Assembly (NCBI RefSeq): GCF_014696105.1
Contig: NZ_JACJPO010000052.1
Span: 62,001 to 126,000, forward strand
Length of the DNA stretch: 64,000 bases
Source: Microcoleus sp. FACHB-1515
GTDB taxonomy: Bacteria; Cyanobacteriota; Cyanobacteriia; Elainellales; Elainellaceae
Direction: 5' to 3'
Positions 32,705-41,365 of this stretch are shown here, piece by piece (the first letter of the stretch is position 1; each line of letters begins with the position of its first letter). The notes under the pieces were generated by a model. The model saw nothing but the letters and a program-made list of their open reading frames with translations, was not told the origin of the DNA and did not search any database. The position numbers were made by a program, and so were the translations under genes.

Positions 32705-35700
32705 ATGACAGGCAATCACGTCATTTTTATTCATCCCGACGGAACCAGTCCGGCAACTTTTGCATTTGCGCGGTTTGTCGCTCAAGGCCCAGATGGTCGG
32801 CTTAACTGGGACAACCTTGATGAGGCGCGAGTTTACCTGGGGCACATGGAAGACCAGCTTACGGGCACTTCCAATGCGGGCGCTGTCACTCACGCTACCG
32901 GAGTGAAAGCTTATGCCGAATCGTTTGGCCTGGAAGTGGTTCGGGACGCCAACGGCAATCCCACTGTTGGCGCCAATGGCCGCGCCCTGGAAACACCGCT
33001 GACGGCTTTGTCGGGCAAGCAGCAGACGATCGTGGAAGAAGCCGTCGCCGCCAATAAAGCAACGGCTTTGATCAACTCTGGCGCGATCGCAGAACCGGGT
33101 ACAGGTGCGTTTGTGGCACAGGTCGGACAAACCGATGTTCCTCCGGGCTTATCGGGCTTTGAGAATTTTCCGCGATCGCAATTCGCCAAGATTACCGAGC
33201 AAGTGGTGCGATCGGGTGTTGATGTGATTTTGGGCGGCGGCTTGGTCAACTATCTGCCTGTTGGCACTCAGCCGCCAGCCGGAGCGACCTACGCCACCTC
33301 CGCCGCTCAGCTTGATGCCATTTCGAGATCTGCCAGTCAGCGTCCGAACATCAACCTGATTGAACTGGCACAGTCGCTCGGCTACACGATCGTTTATACC
33401 GAAGAGCAGCTTAACGCCGTTGTTGCCGATGGCCGCACGACAAAAGTTCTCGGTATCTTCGCCAATGAAGACACCTTTAACGACAACGTTCGTACTGGCA
33501 CGGGCAACCTCAGCGGCGTTGAGGAAAATTTGATTGCGACCGGAAATGCTCCCTACGTGCCTTCTGCGCCGACGGTGGGCGAAATGCTGGCAGCGGCGCA
33601 AACGCTAATGGAGCGCAATCCCAAGTTTCAAAATGGCTCGCTCACCGTTTTGGAAGAAGAGGGAACCGACAACTTCGGCAACATCAACAACGCAGCGGGA
33701 ATGCTCGAAGCGCTGCGGCGGACGGATGGCGCGATCGGTCAAGCCTTGGCGTTTCACGATCGCCATCCCAACACGCTGATCATCACAGCGGCAGACAGCG
33801 AAGCGGGCGGCTTACAGGTTCGCGATCCGCTGCCTGCGGGCAATGTCGGCACGGTTCCCGCCAACCCGACGAACATTCCCGGTCAACCATCGGGCGCGTT
33901 CAACAATCCGCTAGATGGGCGATCGGGTTCTCGAACCGAGCCGTTCACTTCAGCCCCAGACGCGCAGGGCAATTCGTTTAACTTTGGCGTCGGCTGGGTT
34001 GGTACGCCGGACTTTGCAGGCAACATCGTCACGAAAGCGCACGGTTTGAACGCCGATACGCTGCCTGTGACCGTAGACAACACCGACATCTACCGCGCCA
34101 TGTACTTGACGCTGTTCGGGGTCGATCTGCCTGCTCGCGTTGCCGATGCCCCTGAAGCGCCTGCCGCCACCAGCACAACGGGCAACGTGATCTTCTTCCA
34201 TCCCGACGGTCACAGTCCGGCGATGTTTGGCGCGGCTCGCTTTGTCAGCGAGGGGCCAGATGGTCGCCTCAACTGGGACAGAATGAGCAACACGGGCGTT
34301 TATCTGGGACATTTGACTGACCAGTTGACTGGTGCTTCAGATGGCAGCGGTGTCGTTCATGCCAATGGCGTCAAGGTGTTCCAAGATTCCTACGGCCTGA
34401 ACGAAGACGGTAGCCGTGTGACACCGTTCTCCGGAAAGGTGGGCAGCACGATTTTGGAAGAAGCTCGCGATCGCGGCAAAGCCGTTGTCATGATCAACTC
34501 TGGCCGCATCAGCGAACCGGGATCGGGCGCATTTGCTGCTGAAGTGTCCAGCCGAGGCGACAACAACGAAATCGTCCGCCAGCACATCATGGAGTCGGGC
34601 GCTCAGGTGATCATGGGCGGCGGCGAACGCTGGATGCTGCCGGAAGGCGTGGCCGGACGTTTTGGTGTGGGTGCGCGGACGGACGGGCTGAACCTGATTG
34701 CGGAAGCGCAGCAGCTTGGCTATCGCGTGATTTTTACCCGCGAAGAACTCGCGACGATTCAACCGGGCGAGAAAATCCTCGGCGTGTTTGCCTGGGAAGA
34801 CACCTACAACACCGCGACCGAGGAAAACTTGCAGGCGCGAGGCTTGCAGCCCTACGGTCAGCCCGGAAATCCGAATCCGCCGACTGTGGCCGAAATGATG
34901 GAAGGGGCACTGCGATCGGTTCGCAACGCGCCCAACGGCTTCTTCATTGCCTCCGAGGAAGAAGGAACCGACAACTTCCCCAACAGCAACAATGCTGCCG
35001 CCACGATTCAGGCGACGCTGCGAGCCGATGCTGCGATCGGAGTTGCCCAAAACTTCGTGAACACGGTAGACCCGAACACGATGATTTTGACAGCCGCAGA
35101 CAGCGAGGCGGGCGGCCTGCAAGTTTGGCAGCCGACTCCGTTCGCTCCGGGTTTCCCCACCACGCCGCTACCGACCACGCCCACCATTCCCGTCAACCCG
35201 ACGAATGTGGGAACCAACCAAAATCCGCTAGACGGCCAAAACGGTCGGCTGGCTCCCTGGACGGCTTTCCAGTCGCAGCCGAGTCTGGATGGCGCGATGG
35301 GTGGCTTTGGCATCGGCTGGGTCGGAACGCCCGACTTCCCTGGCAACATCGTCGCCAAATCCTACGGCTTGAACGCCGATCGCCTCCCCTCGACGCTGGA
35401 CAACACCGAGATCTACAAGCAAATGTACTTCTCGCTGTTCGGTGAACTGGGTGATTCCAGCGCGATCGACGGCACGTCCGGAAACGACACGCTGTTTGGC
35501 AATTCTTCCGATGAAGCGTTCATCGGTGGCGGCGGCAACGACATCGTTTATGCCGGAGAAGGCAACAACCGTGTCTACATCGGCGTGGGTAACAGCACCG
35601 TCTATGTCGGCGCAGGCAACGATGTGGTCAGCACTGATGACGGCAACCAAACGATCTACGCGGGAGAAGGTAACAACCGTCTCTCAGTCGGTCGCGGCAA

Positions 35701-36283
35701 CAGCACCCTGTACGCCGGAGCGGGCAACGATATCATCAGCCTGCTGGGTGGCAACAACACCGTCTACGCCGGAGAAGGCCGCAACGTGATCACGGTGGGC
35801 GCGGGAACCGATACCAACGCCGCAGGGGACGATCGCATCTTCACCGGAGCAGGCAACGATTACATCAACGCCAGCGGCGGCAACAACACGATCTACGCCG
35901 GAGAAGGCGCAAACAACATCGTGACCGGAGCGGGTGACGACCTGATCGATGTCGGGGCGGGCGATGACTTCATCCGCGCAGGCGCAGGCAACAACACGAT
36001 CTACGCCGGAGAAGGCAACAACACGATCGCCTCGTCGGGCAACGACTTGATCTACATTGGGTCGGGTCGCGATCGCCTCCAACTCGGACGCGGAACCGGA
36101 AACGCAACGGTGATTACCTTCAACAGCGCGATCGATCGAATTGCGCTGGGTGGCGGCTTGCAGTTTAGCGATTTGTCGATCGCCCAAAACGGCGGCGACA
36201 CCACGATCAGCGCAGGCAGCGATCGACTTGCCACCTTAAAATCGGTGCAGGCTAGCTCGATTACCAGTTCTGTGTTTGCCTAA
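32705..36283 (+). CDS. Atypical alkaline phosphatase, two tandem domains plus RTX repeats
   Basis: 1192 residues. Two homologous alkaline phosphatase domains of about 470 residues each (1-470 and 485-915). Each has HVIFIHPDGTSPATF or VIFFHPDGHSPAMF (metal-ligand Asp), a nucleophile-type GTSNAGA or GASDGSG, EEEGTDNFxNxNNAA and TAADSEAGGLQ. The last motif has Ser where classical PhoA has His (TADH). The family is that of the very large atypical PhoA known from Synechococcus 7942 and Nostoc. From residue 922 there are RTX-type Ca-binding repeats (GNDTLFGN, GNNTIYAGEGNN, GAGNDYI) and then a SDLSIAQ-type end. No Sec signal; secretion by a type I system is therefore likely. Releases phosphate from extracellular organic phosphate, by family inference. 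A terminator hairpin follows. Confidence 0.9.
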   Translation: MTGNHVIFIHPDGTSPATFAFARFVAQGPDGRLNWDNLDEARVYLGHMEDQLTGTSNAGAVTHATGVKAYAESFGLEVVRDANGNPTVGANGRALETPLTALSGKQQTIVEEAVAANKATALINSGAIAEPGTGAFVAQVGQTDVPPGLSGFENFPRSQFAKITEQVVRSGVDVILGGGLVNYLPVGTQPPAGATYATSAAQLDAISRSASQRPNINLIELAQSLGYTIVYTEEQLNAVVADGRTTKVLGIFANEDTFNDNVRTGTGNLSGVEENLIATGNAPYVPSAPTVGEMLAAAQTLMERNPKFQNGSLTVLEEEGTDNFGNINNAAGMLEALRRTDGAIGQALAFHDRHPNTLIITAADSEAGGLQVRDPLPAGNVGTVPANPTNIPGQPSGAFNNPLDGRSGSRTEPFTSAPDAQGNSFNFGVGWVGTPDFAGNIVTKAHGLNADTLPVTVDNTDIYRAMYLTLFGVDLPARVADAPEAPAATSTTGNVIFFHPDGHSPAMFGAARFVSEGPDGRLNWDRMSNTGVYLGHLTDQLTGASDGSGVVHANGVKVFQDSYGLNEDGSRVTPFSGKVGSTILEEARDRGKAVVMINSGRISEPGSGAFAAEVSSRGDNNEIVRQHIMESGAQVIMGGGERWMLPEGVAGRFGVGARTDGLNLIAEAQQLGYRVIFTREELATIQPGEKILGVFAWEDTYNTATEENLQARGLQPYGQPGNPNPPTVAEMMEGALRSVRNAPNGFFIASEEEGTDNFPNSNNAAATIQATLRADAAIGVAQNFVNTVDPNTMILTAADSEAGGLQVWQPTPFAPGFPTTPLPTTPTIPVNPTNVGTNQNPLDGQNGRLAPWTAFQSQPSLDGAMGGFGIGWVGTPDFPGNIVAKSYGLNADRLPSTLDNTEIYKQMYFSLFGELGDSSAIDGTSGNDTLFGNSSDEAFIGGGGNDIVYAGEGNNRVYIGVGNSTVYVGAGNDVVSTDDGNQTIYAGEGNNRLSVGRGNSTLYAGAGNDIISLLGGNNTVYAGEGRNVITVGAGTDTNAAGDDRIFTGAGNDYINASGGNNTIYAGEGANNIVTGAGDDLIDVGAGDDFIRAGAGNNTIYAGEGNNTIASSGNDLIYIGSGRDRLQLGRGTGNATVITFNSAIDRIALGGGLQFSDLSIAQNGGDTTISAGSDRLATLKSVQASSITSSVFA
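35470..36100 (+). repeat. RTX-encoding tandem repeats
   Basis: Imperfect nucleotide repeats of the type AACAACACGATCTACGCC with GGAGAAGGC at about 35661, 35765, 35893 and 36001, which encode the NNTIYAGEGNN units in the C-terminal part of the phosphatase. They look like a hemolysin-type Ca-binding region and explain the repeat signal; no CRISPR character. Confidence 0.8.
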
Positions 36284-36309
36284 TCGCTTGAATTAAAAGC
36301 TGTGCGATT

Positions 36310-36346
36310 CGTAGGGGCGGGATTTTCTGCTCCTACGATTTCTTTT
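36310..36346 (+). terminator. Rho-independent terminator after the alkaline phosphatase
   Basis: CGTAGGGGC (36310-36318) pairs with GCTCCTACG (36329-36337), one G-U pair, loop of ten, followed by ATTTCTTTT. Twenty-seven bases after the stop codon. Confidence 0.75.
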
Positions 36347-36421
36347 GCAACGGTTTGTTGAATCAGCAACGTAAAATGATTAACACGCTAACGATCTGCT
36401 GCAATCGCCGCTTCGATATCA

Positions 36422-36889
36422 ATGCCTGATTCATCTTCAAACGCTGAATTTCTTCAGCAATGGCGATATGCCCTTGCGCCTTACAACCTGGGATACAAGC
36501 TGAAACTCGCTTCTCAACTGATGTATCGCGATTTTCTAGACCGACTTGCGCCCTACGGTCTGACCCCGTTTCACTATCTGGTTCTCTGCTGTTTGTGGGA
36601 GGAAGATGGCCTTTCGACAACCGGAATTGCGGACAAACTGAAGCAGTTAGGCGCAACTTTAACGGGAGTCGTCGATCGCATGGAAGATCGCAATCTTGTT
36701 TACCGAGAACGCGACTCGATCGATCGCCGGATTGTCCGAGTCTGGCTGACGAATGAAGGAAAGCAACTGATGAAAGTGCTGCCTCCACTGGGCGCGGAAA
36801 CGATTCAATGCGCTACGAATGATCTATCTGAAGCAGAACAGACAACGGTTTTGAAGCTGCTCGATCGAATCATTGAAAATTTTTTATAG
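36422..36889 (+). CDS. MarR-family transcriptional regulator
   Basis: 155 residues. Winged helix: YGLTPFHYLVLCCLWEEDGLSTTGIADKL, with the recognition region TLTGVVDRMEDRNLVYRERDSIDRRIVRVWLTNEGKQL (the D-x-R wing motif DRRIVRVxLT). Dimeric repressor that responds to small ligands. It precedes a membrane protein at 37032 by 142 bases on the same strand and likely controls it. Its own upstream gap is AT-rich and short, after the phosphatase terminator. Confidence 0.92.
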   Translation: MPDSSSNAEFLQQWRYALAPYNLGYKLKLASQLMYRDFLDRLAPYGLTPFHYLVLCCLWEEDGLSTTGIADKLKQLGATLTGVVDRMEDRNLVYRERDSIDRRIVRVWLTNEGKQLMKVLPPLGAETIQCATNDLSEAEQTTVLKLLDRIIENFL

Positions 36890-37031
36890 TGTTTTTAGCT
36901 CGATGAGCTTGCTTTTTTGAAAATTACTTCATATATTAACTATCAATACGCTGATTTTTTGTTCTGCACAGCTTGAATTCGTGCAGGCTCAACGTTTTGC
37001 GGCTTTCAATTACAACAATTCAGGAGGACAA

Positions 37032-37559
37032 ATGCCAAAACTTACTATCCATCAGAAAAACTGGCTGCTGTCAGCACATATTGGTTTTGCAGCACTTTGG
37101 ACAGGAGCCGTTTTGAGTATGTTTCTGCTGTCACTGAGAAACACCCATTCAACTGATGCAGAAGTTTTGTACACGCTGGATTCTGCAATTACGCTGCTCG
37201 ATGACTGGATTGTGATTCCTGCTGCGATCGGTTCAGTTGTGACCGCAACTTTCCTTTGCTGGGTAACAAATTATGGCTTTGTGAAATTCTACTGGGTGAT
37301 TACAAAATGGATATTGACAACTGGACTGGTCATCTTTGGCACGTTCTGGCTATTTCCCTGGGGCAATGTTGCGGCTAGACTTTCTGGCCGCGAAGGGTTA
37401 CAAGCCCTTGAAAATCCGATCTACACTTTTGATGCAAAAGGTGTGTTGCTAGGGACAATCATTCAGGTGCTTTTCCTATTTGTGATCATTGGAATTTCAG
37501 TCTTGAAACCTTGGGGAAGACGACCCACTCAGGCAAAGAACCAAACAAGTTCAAATTAG
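37032..37559 (+). CDS. Four-helix membrane protein, DUF2269-like
   Basis: 175 residues from ATG 37032, with AGGAGGAC just upstream; the frame extends to 36981 but without a ribosome-binding site. Helices: IHQKNWLLSAHIGFAALWTGAVL, IVIPAAIGSVVTATFLCWV, WVITKWILTTGLVIFGTFWLF and GVLLGTIIQVLFLFVIIGISVL. Conserved His and Trp residues in the first helix are reminiscent of DUF2269 proteins. Probable target or partner of the MarR gene. A hairpin follows the stop. Substrate or function unknown. Confidence 0.7.
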   Translation: MPKLTIHQKNWLLSAHIGFAALWTGAVLSMFLLSLRNTHSTDAEVLYTLDSAITLLDDWIVIPAAIGSVVTATFLCWVTNYGFVKFYWVITKWILTTGLVIFGTFWLFPWGNVAARLSGREGLQALENPIYTFDAKGVLLGTIIQVLFLFVIIGISVLKPWGRRPTQAKNQTSSN

Positions 37560-37576
37560 TCAAATCAGCATCATAT

Positions 37577-37618
37577 TTCACCGCTGACTTGAGCCGTTCT
37601 AACTGAGTCAGCGGTGAA
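37577..37618. terminator. Hairpin after the membrane protein gene
   Basis: TTCACCGCTGACT (37577-37589) pairs perfectly with AGTCAGCGGTGAA (37606-37618), loop of 16. The tail GCAAATTTTG is only weakly T-rich, so it is a terminator-like structure rather than a classical one. Confidence 0.55.
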
Positions 37619-37746
37619 GCAAATTTTGTAACGAAAACTGAAGGGTGATTTATCTTTCTCGATGATTCGATCGAGAAACTTCACGATCGTCCATCGGGTC
37701 GCAAACCTGCGTACAATGGCGATCGCAAGCGTTGTCGAGGTGAACT

Positions 37747-38055
37747 GTGCCGCAGGCCGTTGGAGTGATTGAAACACTAGGGTTTCCCGCTGTGCTGGCG
37801 GCGGCGGATGCGATGGTGAAAGCGGGACGGGTGACGATCGTGTATTACGGCATTGCCGAGCGGGGCAATATGCTGGTTGCCGTTCGCGGCGGTGTGCAGG
37901 AAGTCAAAGTGGCAATGGATGCAGGATTGGCGGCGGCAGAAAGCACGTTTGGCGGCGAGGTGATGGTTCACTACATGATCCCGAATCCGCCCGAAAATGT
38001 CGTTGCCGTGTTGCCGATCGACTTCACCGATAAAGACCTACCGTTCCGCGTTTGA
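37747..38055 (+). CDS. ccmK3: Carboxysome shell protein CcmK3 type
   Basis: 102 residues from GTG 37747 with GAGG six to seven bases upstream. BMC domain: [33 protein letters not shown] and VRGGVQEVKVAMDAG, with HYMIPNPPENVVAVLPIDF. It lacks the G-S-G loop region of CcmK1/2 and resembles the CcmK3 of Synechocystis, which forms mixed hexamers with CcmK4. The paired gene ccmK4 lies 152 bases downstream. This satellite K3-K4 locus is separate from the main ccm operon. In Synechocystis it modulates shell permeability under changing conditions. Confidence 0.93.
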   Translation: MPQAVGVIETLGFPAVLAAADAMVKAGRVTIVYYGIAERGNMLVAVRGGVQEVKVAMDAGLAAAESTFGGEVMVHYMIPNPPENVVAVLPIDFTDKDLPFRV

Positions 38056-38059
38056 AATG

Positions 38060-38154
38060 CCCTCATCCCCTAACCCCTTCTCCCCAAGGGAGAAGGGGGA
38101 CAAGAACCGGATCGGAAGTCCCTCTCCCTTGGGGAGAGGGATTTAGGGTGAGGG
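38060..38154. repeat. Palindromic intergenic element, family B, copy 1
   Basis: CCCTCATCCCCTAA at one end and TTAGGGTGAGGG at the other, enclosing two perfect hairpins: CCCCTTCTCCC/GGGAGAAGGGG with loop CAA, and TCCCTCTCCC/GGGAGAGGGA with loop TTG. It sits between ccmK3 and ccmK4. Copy 2, inverted, lies at 63513-63598. Confidence 0.8.
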
Positions 38155-38207
38155 AAAGGCACGTACAATAAAGCTTGGGTTTACTTCGTAGAACTTGGGA
38201 GAGAGTC

Positions 38208-38567
38208 ATGTCGTCGGTTGCAGTTGGTTCGCTTGAAACAAAAGGATTTCCCGCTGTGCTGGCGGCAGCAGACGCGATGATCAAAGCAGGTCGCGTCACG
38301 CTGGTCGGATACATTCGCGTCGGGAGCGCCCGCTTCACGGTCAACATTCGCGGCGATGTGTCCGAAGTCAAAACCGCAATGGAAGCGGGGATCGCCGCAG
38401 TCGAAAACGTCTACGGTGGAACCCTCGAATCCTGGGTGATCATTCCCCGTCCGCACGAAAACGTCGAAGCCGTCTTGCCGATCGCCTACAGCGACAGCGT
38501 GGAGCGCTTCCGCGATGCCGTCGAACAGCCGCGCATCATTGGCCGACTCAACGGCAGCAATTCCTAA
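38208..38567 (+). CDS. ccmK4: Carboxysome shell protein CcmK4 type
   Basis: 119 residues from ATG 38208 (GGGAGAG upstream; the frame is open back to 38175). BMC domain with [45 protein letters not shown] and [21 protein letters not shown], and the longer C-terminal tail of CcmK4 ([20 protein letters not shown]). Forms shell hexamers with CcmK3. The stop overlaps the stop of the convergent glutamine synthetase-like gene by four bases. An element of repeat family B lies in front of it, perhaps affecting the K3:K4 ratio. Confidence 0.93.
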   Translation: MSSVAVGSLETKGFPAVLAAADAMIKAGRVTLVGYIRVGSARFTVNIRGDVSEVKTAMEAGIAAVENVYGGTLESWVIIPRPHENVEAVLPIAYSDSVERFRDAVEQPRIIGRLNGSNS

Positions 38568-39883
38568 TACCGCTCAATTAGCAGCTTCACTTCGTCGGCA
38601 AGGTCGATGTTTCGCATCGCTTCCCACTCGGCACGGCGAACGGCGAGGAACGCTTTTGCGAGGTCGGAACCCAGCGCATCGAGCAATACTTGGTCTTGGC
38701 TGAGACGATCGATCGCTTCGCCTAAATTCGTGGGGAGGCGATCGATCTGGCGAAACTGACGGTCATATTCGCTCAAATCACCCGGATCTTGATTCACAGG
38801 TTCACCGAGTTGGAGATTGTGGCGGATGCCGTCGAGTCCGGCTGCGATCGTCCCTGCCATTGCCAGATACGGATTTGCTGTCGCGTCAACGGTTTTGAGT
38901 TCGATGTGCGTTGGGCTGGGAGCGATCGGATTGCTGGGTACACGCACCGCTGCTTCGCGATTGTCCACCCCCCAACAGCGAAACGCCCCGCTCCAGAAGT
39001 GCGGCTGAAGGCGGCGATAGGAATTCGGGCTGGGCGTGGTGATTGCCATCAGTGCGGGAAGGTGATGCAAAATTCCGGCAACAAAGGCGCGTCCGATCGA
39101 ACTCAAGCCGTTCTCGCTGGGAAACAAATTTTCTCCGTCGCGCCACAAACTGAGATGCAAATGACAGCCGCTTCCTGCTGCATCTGCAAAGATTTTCGGC
39201 AGAAAAGAAGCGCGGAGATGGTGTTGCAAAGCGACGCCGCGAACGGTTTCTCGAAACGCAATTTGGCGATCGCAAGCGGCCATTGCATCCGTATAGCGAA
39301 TCGCGATTTCATGCTGTCCCCAACCGGATTCAGGATAGTAGCGTTCAACTGGAATATTCTGTGCAATTAGTGCTTCGGTAATGTCATTAATGACGGCGTA
39401 ATTGAGATCCATGCCAAGCGTCGCGGCAAAGACCGATCGATCCACCGGAGTCAGCGAATCAATATCTTTGAACAGATAAAACTCATTTTCAAAAGATGCT
39501 TTCGCCTGCAAACCAAAGGCAGCGAGAGCGCGAATCGATCGCCTGAGACACTCACGCGGACACAACGCCCAAGGCCGACCATTCACCACCAAATTGCCGA
39601 TCACGCGAGCATGTCCGGGCGCGTAGGGCAAAGCATTGAGCGTTGACCAGTCGGGGATCAGCCATGCTTCGCCCACTGGAGTCAGGCCACTATCGGGAGC
39701 CAGCGCATCGTACATGACGGGGATCGCCTGCTGTGCCATTGCGATACCGATGCCAGTCGATCGATGCGCTTTCAAAAATTTGCGATGAAACGCTTTGCCG
39801 CGAATGATGTTGGCATTGTCGCACCACAAAATTCGGACAAAGCGAATCTTTTGAGCATCCAAAAATTTAGAAAGCTTGCTCAT
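38564..39883 (-). CDS. Glutamine synthetase-family ligase
   Basis: 439 residues. All catalytic blocks of the GS fold are there: [10 protein letters not shown] with the metal-binding Glu pair, [24 protein letters not shown] with the ATP-site His, [21 protein letters not shown] and [17 protein letters not shown]. It lacks the beta-grasp-rich opening typical of GlnA and is shorter. This fits the gamma-glutamyl-amine (PuuA-like) or uncharacterised GS-like class, so it may ligate glutamate to an amine rather than to ammonia. It starts directly (one base) after the M16 gene and forms an operon with the protease pair upstream. Confidence 0.85.
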   Translation of the reverse strand: MSKLSKFLDAQKIRFVRILWCDNANIIRGKAFHRKFLKAHRSTGIGIAMAQQAIPVMYDALAPDSGLTPVGEAWLIPDWSTLNALPYAPGHARVIGNLVVNGRPWALCPRECLRRSIRALAAFGLQAKASFENEFYLFKDIDSLTPVDRSVFAATLGMDLNYAVINDITEALIAQNIPVERYYPESGWGQHEIAIRYTDAMAACDRQIAFRETVRGVALQHHLRASFLPKIFADAAGSGCHLHLSLWRDGENLFPSENGLSSIGRAFVAGILHHLPALMAITTPSPNSYRRLQPHFWSGAFRCWGVDNREAAVRVPSNPIAPSPTHIELKTVDATANPYLAMAGTIAAGLDGIRHNLQLGEPVNQDPGDLSEYDRQFRQIDRLPTNLGEAIDRLSQDQVLLDALGSDLAKAFLAVRRAEWEAMRNIDLADEVKLLIERY

Positions 39884-41359
39884 TCAGGGCGCAGGTGGAA
39901 TCGTAATGTCGATCGATTCGATCGGTCTGCCTAACTCGCTTAAAGGTGGACTAATCGCGGCATTATTTCCCACAACCAGCGTTACAAGCTGCTCTGGCTT
40001 TAGATAGGTTTCGGCAGCGATTTGGACTTGTTCGGCTGTGGTTTCTTCCACCTGTTTTTGATAGCGGAAAATGAAGTCGGACGGATAGCCGTAATATTCG
40101 TAGCGCATCAGTCGAGAGAGCGTTTGGGCGGGCGTTTGGAAGTTGAAAATAAACGCATTTAGAACTGAATCTTTGGCGCGATCGAGTTCTGCTTGACTCA
40201 CTAATGTCGTCCGCGCTTTTTCGATTTCTGCACCGAGCGATCGAATAAACGGAACAGTCGCTTCCGATCGCGTTTGTCCACCACCAACGAACAAGCCCGG
40301 ATAGTCAAAGCGCGGACTCCAAAAAGCGTAGACAACGTAGGCTAAACCTTGGCGCGATCGCACTTCATTCACCAGTCGTCCGCCAAAGTTATTTAGCACT
40401 TCATTCAGCACAGACAAAGCGGCATGAGCCGGATTATCTAAGCGTCCGCCCAAGTGTCCGATTTGAATCGTACTTTGGGTTAGCTGCGGCTGATCGACCA
40501 GGAAAATTTTGCCTGCTTGCGCTTGATTGACGGTCGGTAATGTTTGTTCTTGCGACAGGTCGGGGTCGGGTTGCCAATCACCAAAAGCGGCTTCAATTAG
40601 CGATCGCATCTGAGTCGGATCAAAATCGCCCACGATGCCCAACAGCATATTGTTGGGGTGGAAATAACTGCGGTAGAAGTTGACAATATCCTCGCGGTTG
40701 ATGTTAGCAAGCGAGGCATATTCGATCGTGCGGGCATAAGGACTTTCTGCGCCGTAGATCAACTTTTGAAATTCGCGTCCGGCAATTTCGTCAGGGTCGT
40801 CGTTGCGTCTAGCAATGCCGCCCGATCGCTGCGTTTTTGCCAGGTCAATTTTGTCTTGTGGAAACGCAGGCTGGCGCAACACTTCCGCAAACAAATTGAA
40901 GACTTCCGGCAAATCTTCGGTCAGCGATCCGAAACTGGCCGACCCAACAGCAATATCGATCCCGGTTTCAACCGAGGCGGCTCGCTGTTCCAATAGTTGA
41001 TTGAGTTCATCGGCGGAATGCTCGGTTGTGCCGCCGCTCCGCATCACTTCACCCACAATGCCCGCCAGTCCGACTTTATCGGCAGGTTCCAGTCGATCGC
41101 CCGTGCGAATCATCGCTGACCCGCTGACGATCGGCAGTTCGTGATCCTCCATCAAATACACGACTAGCCCATTCTCCAACTCAAAGCGAGTGTAGTCGGG
41201 CAATCGGACTTCGGGGGCGGGTGCGAATTGCAGTTCAGTATAGTGGCGCGGCGTGTCGGCCAAAGCGCGATCGCGACCCCATCCAGTTAGCGTGATTGCA
41301 AAGACTGCGATCGCCATCAGCAAATAGGCGATCGTCCGATTTCGACGCGGCATTTTCAA
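39884..41359 (-). CDS. M16-family protein without the zinc motif (inactive protease subunit)
   Basis: 491 residues. Signal peptide: MKMPRRNRTIAYLLMAIAVFAI..., ending near ALA-D. M16 fold with FELENGLVVYLMED, and the place of HxxEH reads GIVGE (LAGIVGEVMRSGGT), so the zinc ligands are missing. The C-terminal half has SRQGLAYVVYAFW, the conserved substrate-binding Arg/Tyr region. It is the partner of the active gene at 41366-42919, seven bases upstream, like the alpha/beta pair of mitochondrial processing peptidase or bacterial M16 heterodimers. Located in the periplasm. Confidence 0.9.
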   Translation of the reverse strand: MKMPRRNRTIAYLLMAIAVFAITLTGWGRDRALADTPRHYTELQFAPAPEVRLPDYTRFELENGLVVYLMEDHELPIVSGSAMIRTGDRLEPADKVGLAGIVGEVMRSGGTTEHSADELNQLLEQRAASVETGIDIAVGSASFGSLTEDLPEVFNLFAEVLRQPAFPQDKIDLAKTQRSGGIARRNDDPDEIAGREFQKLIYGAESPYARTIEYASLANINREDIVNFYRSYFHPNNMLLGIVGDFDPTQMRSLIEAAFGDWQPDPDLSQEQTLPTVNQAQAGKIFLVDQPQLTQSTIQIGHLGGRLDNPAHAALSVLNEVLNNFGGRLVNEVRSRQGLAYVVYAFWSPRFDYPGLFVGGGQTRSEATVPFIRSLGAEIEKARTTLVSQAELDRAKDSVLNAFIFNFQTPAQTLSRLMRYEYYGYPSDFIFRYQKQVEETTAEQVQIAAETYLKPEQLVTLVVGNNAAISPPLSELGRPIESIDITIPPAP

Positions 41360-41365
41360 GAACTC

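Noticed and set aside
34337-35122. 261-residue minus-strand open frame inside the alkaline phosphatase
   Set aside because: Shadow of the second phosphatase domain. It arises from the GC-rich codon bias.
35470-36100. Regular repeats resembling a CRISPR or other array
   Set aside because: They are in frame inside the phosphatase gene and encode RTX glycine-rich units; no constant repeat-spacer pattern is present.
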